This document shows, piece after piece, positions 58,889-64,000 of a DNA stretch of 64,000 bases. The position numbers were made by a program, and so were the translations under genes. Positions within the stretch are counted from its first letter, which is position 1. Every line of letters begins with the position of its first letter. The DNA is from Adiantum capillus-veneris (Eukaryota; Streptophyta; Polypodiopsida; Polypodiales; Pteridaceae). The stretch is from the NCBI GenBank assembly GCA_014529385.2, contig CM043967.1:85559278-85623277 (forward strand). Reading direction: 5' to 3'. The notes beneath the pieces are model-generated. The model was not told the DNA's origin, did no database searches, and saw nothing but the letters and a program-made list of their open reading frames with translations.

Positions 58889-60978
58889 TACTTTCTCACG
58901 TAGTGAGTTAGTAACACATAGTCTATTGCCATAGAGAAGATAACCATCTTGTAAAGTAAATGGTTCACATCTCTAAAATCGGGATCAATAGCATACTCAT
59001 CTATCATTGAAGATAGATCATTGTGAGTTGGTATGGAAACCGCATTCACTCTCGATCGTCTTGAGAGTGCATCAGCTACTTGATTATGCTTGCCAGTAAT
59101 GTGAGAAATATGAAAATGAAATTGCGAAAGGAAATTTGCCCACCTCATTTGTTTGTCGGAGAGCTTGGTCTGCGTCATGAAGTACTTAAGACTTTGGTGA
59201 TCCATTCGCAGAATGAAAGGAGTCCCCAATAAATAGTGCTTCCATGAGTCTAAGGCATGTAGAACTGCAAGGAGTTCCTTTTCATATATGCCTAGAGCTT
59301 GTTGAACAGGGTCGAGCCTTCGACTTTCATAGCCTATGGCGTGCCCTTCTTGGAGCAAACCAGCTCCAAGGCAATCACCACAAGCATCACATTGGACCTC
59401 AAATGGTTTTGAGAGATCCGGTAGTGTAAGCACAGGTTGAGAGATAAGCTTTTCTTTAAGCTTTTTGAAAGCATTGTTCTCCTTAGCAGACCATGTGTAC
59501 CTAACGCTTTCCTTTGTTAGGTCATGTAATGGTCCCGCAATTTGTGAGAACTTTTCTATGAACCGTCTATAGTATGCACACATACCTATAAAGATTCTTA
59601 GTTCATGAAGATTCTTTGGTTTAGGCCATCCTTTTATTACCTCTAACTTTGATGGATCCATTTGGATGCCATCTTGAGAGATAATGTGACCTAAATACTG
59701 AATCTCTTGCAAGAAAAATTCACTTTTCTTTCGATTAACATAAAGTTTATTCTCTCTTAAAACTTGAAATATTACCTGGAGGTGTTGCTTGTGTTCGTCT
59801 AATGAATTAGAGTAGATGATAATATCATCAAAGAACAATCCAGTGAAGGTTCGATGAGGCCTGAACAGCTTCTCCATCAAGCGGTTGAATGTGGCTGGTG
59901 CATTGGTCAAGCCAAAAGGCATGACAATGTATTCGTAAAGACCAAATGTGGTGCGAAATGCGGTCTTTACAATATCTTGATCAACTATCCTTATTTGGTG
60001 ATAGCCACTTTTTAGGTCAATCCTACTGAAGTAGGTCGATCCTTGTACCTTATCAAATAGGTCTTCTGCCCGTGGAACGGGAAACCTATTCTTGATAGTG
60101 ATCCTATTTAGTTCTCTATAGTCGACACACATACGATATGTGCCGTCTTTCTTTTGCACTAATAGCACGGGTGAGCAAAATGGAGATGAGCTAGGCCTAA
60201 CCATGCCCTTCTCAACTAACTCATCCACTTGCCGCATAATCTCCTCTTGTTGAGCTTGAGAAACTCTATAAGGAGGTTTGTTAGGCGGTGAACTTCCTGG
60301 AAGAAGTTCAATTGCATGGTCATCATTACCTCGTTTAGGAGATAGCTCACAAGGGATGTCGTCAATAAAAACATCTTGAAACCCCTTGAGAAAATTGGAT
60401 AACTCTAACTCCTTTTGGTTGCTTTTATTTTCTTTTGCTAAAGCATTAGGTTCATTTTGAGAATCTTTAACAAAAATCATGTACACGGAAATAGAGCTCT
60501 TTATTGACTTGTTGAAAGCTGGTGTATGTATAATGGGGATAGTGTTACCCATTTCCTTAGCATCTATATACATGTCTTTTTCCCTGAACTTCAAGGAGAT
60601 TCTCCTTTCAGGAATTTTAACATTGGCAGCCAGGCGGTCAAACCATGGTGCCCCTAGGATTACATCCTCATGCTTGAGAGGAGAGATAAAGAAGTCCTCT
60701 TTGTCCACATAGCTTTGGACATGAAGCCTCAATTTCCTGATTAAGGGAGTGACTGAAGCTTCTTGCCCCTTGAAAGCACTATCTGCGGGTAGGACATCTC
60801 CCATCTTGTAGGCTTGTATGCCTAGCTTGGTGGCCAACTCTATAGATATAAAATTGTGAGTAGAACCAGGGTCAAAGAGAATAAAAGCATGATGTTCTCT
60901 TACCTTTCCCCAAGCATGGCATAGAGGAGATCCTTTGTGGTGAGTTTGGTGAGTCTCCTCCTCTTGGATTTCAACCAA
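58888..60978 (-). CDS. Protease, reverse transcriptase and RNase H of gypsy element 2
   Basis: A 696-codon frame. Protease near residues 33-45: AFILFDPGSTHNFIS, with DPG where DTG/DSG is usual. Linker with ILGAPWFDRLAANV. RT: LVQKKDGTYRMCVDYRELN, STYFSRIDLKSGYHQIRI with the first catalytic Asp, VMPFGLTNAPATFNRLM, and FFDDIIIYS with the paired Asp near residues 384-385 (59824-59829). RNase H: PFEVQCDACGDCLGAGLLQE, YEKELLAVLHALDSWKHYL, LRMDHQSLKYFMTQ. It ends soon after the ADALSRR hinge because of a frameshift near 58970. RT and RNase H look intact. It may supply cDNA synthesis in principle, but the integrase it should be fused to is broken. Confidence 0.93.
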   Translation of the reverse strand: MVEIQEEETHQTHHKGSPLCHAWGKVREHHAFILFDPGSTHNFISIELATKLGIQAYKMGDVLPADSAFKGQEASVTPLIRKLRLHVQSYVDKEDFFISPLKHEDVILGAPWFDRLAANVKIPERRISLKFREKDMYIDAKEMGNTIPIIHTPAFNKSIKSSISVYMIFVKDSQNEPNALAKENKSNQKELELSNFLKGFQDVFIDDIPCELSPKRGNDDHAIELLPGSSPPNKPPYRVSQAQQEEIMRQVDELVEKGMVRPSSSPFCSPVLLVQKKDGTYRMCVDYRELNRITIKNRFPVPRAEDLFDKVQGSTYFSRIDLKSGYHQIRIVDQDIVKTAFRTTFGLYEYIVMPFGLTNAPATFNRLMEKLFRPHRTFTGLFFDDIIIYSNSLDEHKQHLQVIFQVLRENKLYVNRKKSEFFLQEIQYLGHIISQDGIQMDPSKLEVIKGWPKPKNLHELRIFIGMCAYYRRFIEKFSQIAGPLHDLTKESVRYTWSAKENNAFKKLKEKLISQPVLTLPDLSKPFEVQCDACGDCLGAGLLQEGHAIGYESRRLDPVQQALGIYEKELLAVLHALDSWKHYLLGTPFILRMDHQSLKYFMTQTKLSDKQMRWANFLSQFHFHISHITGKHNQVADALSRRSRVNAVSIPTHNDLSSMIDEYAIDPDFRDVNHLLYKMVIFSMAIDYVLLTHYVRK

Positions 60979-62495
60979 GGTAGCTCTAGGAGGATCTTGT
61001 CGGTTGTTCTTTTGGGGACAAGCGTAGTACGCATGTCCTTGTTCTCCGCACTTGAAACACCGGTTATCCTTGTGATAACGCTCAAGCTCTTCAGGAGAGA
61101 GTTTGTTTTACCTTTGTAAACTCCCTTCTCTTTAGCTTTGTTGGAGTTTCCCTAAGGAGACTTTTGGACATTGTCCTTCCCTTAGGCTCGTTGGAACCCT
61201 TGTTTTCCGTGGGCTTATTATTTCTTTTAGCCCCCGTTTGGAAATGGATTCAAGAGGCCACCATAGTATGGTGTATTACCGCCGATATGGTACGTGGCCT
61301 TTGGGAGTTGACATACTCCGCCATTTCTTCGGTTAAGCCCGCACAAAATTGTTGCTTTTGCTCTCCAAAATCCAACTTTTTGAAGACAGTGGCTTTGAGT
61401 TGTAGGTCCCAAAACTTGTCTACATATTTGTGGATGGATTCATAGGGAGAGAGCTTTAAGCTTCGCCATTCTGTGAGTACTTTGTCTTTAGCATCAGTGG
61501 CCAAAAACTGCTTCATAATGGAAGCTCTTAAAGCTTTCCATGTTCGCGGAGCTTCACCGTTGGCTCATAGGCTAGAACACCATTGCCTGGCGGACTTTTG
61601 AAAGTGCATAGCTACATGGCGTAGCTTAGAGGACTCCGTGAAGCCCTCATCTCCAAACGCCGCATCAAACTGTTGGATAAAGGCCAAGACTTTGTCTGTA
61701 GCACCAAAGGTGCCATCATAGGTAAGGAAAGAGATGCTCTTCCCTCCCTCTTTGAACTTCTTCAGCTTGGAAAACCTCTTCCATGCGGCATAGGATTTCC
61801 TATGGCCTCTTCTTTTTGATGGTTCAAAGGTTGAACCATCACTTTCTTCAGAAGGTGAAGAATTTGAAGAGGGTGGAGAAGAGGGTGACCTCTTTCTCGC
61901 CTTTTTCTTGTCTTGATTTTCGTTGTCTTCACCATCACTTTCATAAGAGGAAGAGGATGAAGAAGAGGGTGTCCTCTTTCTCGCCTTTTTTCTTCTCTTG
62001 CTTTTTATCATCCCTCTTTGAATTATGGTGTGGAGAAGGGTGCGATGGTCTTCTCCGCTTTGGTGGTGATGGAGAGCGTTTAGCCCGCCGTCTTCGTAGA
62101 GCCATCTCCGCCGAGGTGGCGGGAGACTCACTTCTTTCTCGTTCCTTCGGTGGAGGCTCTTGAGTTCTCCTTTGGGAAGGAGATGCATCATCAAGAAGTA
62201 AATTCTTGAGCCCTTCGTATGGATTCTCTTCTTCTTCCCGAATCGGAGAGAGACCTCTTTTGGAAGTCTCACAAGGAGGCTTCCTAGGTGTTCTCTTGTC
62301 ATGGTGGTGAGCTTGGAGAATCCCATGAGCACGGAGCTGCCGTTGCACTTCACTTTGGAGAGATGGATTGCCCATGGCTTGTTGAAGCCTAGAAACAAGA
62401 TAGTTAACAAGCATCGGAACATCATTAGTAGCTTGCTCATTAGCAAAATCAAAGTTATCAACATTAATTTCACTCTCTTTACTATTGTCAGCCAT
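60979..62495 (-). pseudogene. gag of gypsy element 2, frameshifted
   Basis: The start at 62495 opens MADNSKESEINVDNFDF, the family's gag N-terminus, then an Arg/Ser-rich stretch. Near 61970 the frame changes into the one that reads GHRKSYAAWKRFSKLKKF, GGKSISFLTYDGTFGATDKV and AMHFQKSARQW, which stops at 61565-61567. The next segment (MKQFLATDAKDKVLTEWRSL, YVDKFWDLQLKATVFKKLDF) is at 61250-61516, and a CCHC-like zinc knuckle near 61030-61080 (CFKCGEQGHAYYACPQ) precedes pol. At least one frameshift and one stop; otherwise well preserved. Confidence 0.85.
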
Positions 62496-62602
62496 TCTAA
62501 CAACTTTTAGGTGTAAAATTTTTAGGTGTACTTTGGCACTTCAAGCCCTAGTTGCTACTCCTCTTTACCCCTTTAGAAAAAGCACTCAAGCTACTGTACC
62601 CG

Positions 62603-62615
62603 TGGCTCGAATACC
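62603..62615 (-). other. Primer binding site of gypsy element 2
   Basis: Minus strand TGGTATTCGAGCC, an altered version of the TGGTATCAGAGC site of element 1. It lies about 60 bp from where LTR similarity begins, whereas it should touch the LTR. Confidence 0.6.
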
Positions 62616-62678
62616 ATTAATTGCAAGGAATAGAAGAGAGGGTCTTTCACCACAAAAACAACATCGGCTCCTGTCAAG

Positions 62679-64000
62679 CCTTAAAACTTGTGTGTAGCAG
62701 AAATTAGCATGAACATAGTGGGCATTTCATTAGAATAGATTCCTAATGAGAATTACAAGAGTGCTTGGGTGGAGAGAGCAACAAAACTCATAACACCTAG
62801 TTAGATAGCATAAACAATACTTTCAAAAGAGAGAGAAATTAAGCTATTGACAATAGTTGAGGACCGGATTTGCATGGAGCCGGTCCCCCCCTCCAAAAGG
62901 CTTTGTATTATGGTTTCTCCCATCAAGAGAGACATTGTACAATACAATTCTTTGTGTTCCTTCAAGACTAGCTAGTGCAATGAAGATGAAAGCTTCATGC
63001 ACTAAGCAAAACACTTATCAAACTCAACATTAATTCTCCCCCGTATCAGACCCAAGACCTCACACACCTTCGAAGATGGTGAGAGCTAGCAGGGTATGAG
63101 AGTAGATTGAGAGGAAGAAGAAGTATTCTTACGAGAAAGATGTACATCTCCTCACATAATTACTCATATTAGCATAGCTTAGCTTAGTAATTAGCATGGT
63201 AGAGGAGATGAGCATGCATTGAAGCTTGGCTCTTGGTTGGATTTGCATCACAAAGCCAAGAGTTGTGGGTGTAGGCCTCCCTTCTCTCACAAGCTTGGAG
63301 TAGGTGATAAGCTTTCCATTAAAGCTTGAGAAGGAGAGAGAGTCTTCTTTACTTCACACATGAGATTGTGTGAGTGTGTGTGTGGTAATGCCTTGCAAAA
63401 ATCAGCCCCGTCTCTCTCTTGGGCGACCCCTCTTGCTATTTGCTCTTGCTATCCTCTCATTGGACCTCCCTAGGGCTAGCCAATGACAATTAAGAAGCAT
63501 AAGTGATAGCCTTCTGACATGTGTCCCCCTTTCCCCTTTTGTGAGAGCTTTAGGTAATTTAATAATTCAACTAAACTCTCATTGGACCCCTTTGCCTCCT
63601 GGCCAATAGGAATCAGGCAAGCCATTGGGCTGCTGAATGCTCATTGGACCCCTTGGGAGACTGTCCAATAGTCTTCTAGAGGGCTTAATTCTCATTGGTT
63701 CTTTTATTAAATTAATTAAACTAGATTTACTCTAGCCTAATTCTCATTGGTCCACCTCCAAGGCCATCCAATAGGAATTGGGTACACCTTGTGGGCATCT
63801 GGCCTAGGGAGCTGACATGTGTCCCTCATTCCCTTTGTGTAAAGGGAGCTTGTGTGTGTGTGTGGCTTTCTCTCTCATCCCCTACAAGCAAGGCTCGCCC
63901 CCTCCTATGTAGGGATTTGAAAAGACTTTTGGGACACACACAAAGCATCCAATTCCCCCCATGGTTGACCTTTGGACACAACCTTTCAATTTTGGAACCT
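62679..64000 (-). repeat. 5' LTR of gypsy element 2, partial
   Basis: Matches 55672-56993 base for base with about a dozen mismatches and no net indel. The remaining about 250 bp lie beyond the window. Its inner end differs from the other LTR: the 15-bp TGTAACATTTAATGG terminus is missing. Confidence 0.92.

Larger units (their letters stand above)
55657..64000 (-). mobile_element. Chromovirus-type Ty3/gypsy element (element 2), 5' LTR cut by the window edge
   Basis: On the minus strand: 5' LTR (from beyond 64000 to about 62679), primer site near 62603-62615, gag, protease, RT, RNase H, integrase, chromodomain-like tail, purine tract at 57240-57255 and 3' LTR (55657-57239). The LTRs align from 55672/62679 to 56993/64000 with a constant 7007-bp offset and about a dozen mismatches, so insertion was recent. 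The coding region nevertheless has frameshifts and stops. Same family as element 1. Confidence 0.93.

Overview
The window looks like repeat-rich nuclear DNA from a land plant. The evidence is decayed Ty1/copia and Ty3/gypsy retrotransposons with initiator-Met-tRNA-type primer sites, a CACTA (En/Spm) DNA transposon with a TNP2-type transposase, a plant L1-type LINE with a zf-RVT domain, Helitron-like 3' ends, and two fragments of plant genes (a TRM/LONGIFOLIA-like protein and a GT47 exostosin-type glycosyltransferase). Very long GT/GA/CT/TA microsatellites and the type of gypsy gag-pol at 51-54 kb would fit a fern or another early-diverging or large-genome plant, but the species cannot be fixed from sequence alone. 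No complete, clearly functional host gene is visible. All domain calls were made by reading motifs, not by database search. Layout, left to right: 1-4753 is the 5' part of a minus-strand copia element (227-bp LTR, primer site, gag with a one-base frameshift, long open pol running off the left edge). 4754-21352 is mostly non-coding and full of microsatellites and degenerate tandem repeats. It holds the 5' exons of a TRM-like pseudogene (7345-8259, minus), Helitron-like ends near 10.0 and 16.7 kb, and three loci where short unique spacers have been duplicated together with flanking microsatellites (13.2, 17.2 and 20.8 kb). 21353-21736 is a gypsy RNase H remnant, abutted by a complete but dead chromovirus-type gypsy element (21737-30116, plus strand, LTRs of 1720 and 1714 bp). 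30117-35084 is microsatellite-rich non-coding DNA with a third Helitron-like end at 32.7 kb. 35085 to about 42555 is a CACTA element with a near-complete but mutated TNP2 transposase (minus) and a second ORF; its right terminus is lost where a LINE 3' end begins (about 42556-44150). 44151-49400 is low-complexity and tandem-repeat DNA. 49559-50224 is a GT47-like fragment. 50940-54160 is an old, eroded gypsy element of a different clade. About 55110-55656 is a copia protease-region fragment whose reading stops at the outer end of a second chromovirus-type gypsy element (55657 to beyond 64000, minus strand), closely related to the 21.7-30.1 kb copy and with LTRs that differ at only about a dozen positions over 1.3 kb. 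The genes here are almost all transposition machinery in various stages of decay, arranged as nested or abutting insertions. I did not find an obviously new biological system. The most unusual features are microsatellite-bounded minisatellites, a long near-perfect palindrome inside the CACTA element, a stop codon at the same place in the chromodomain of both related gypsy copies, and a young-looking gypsy element that nevertheless has a broken coding region.
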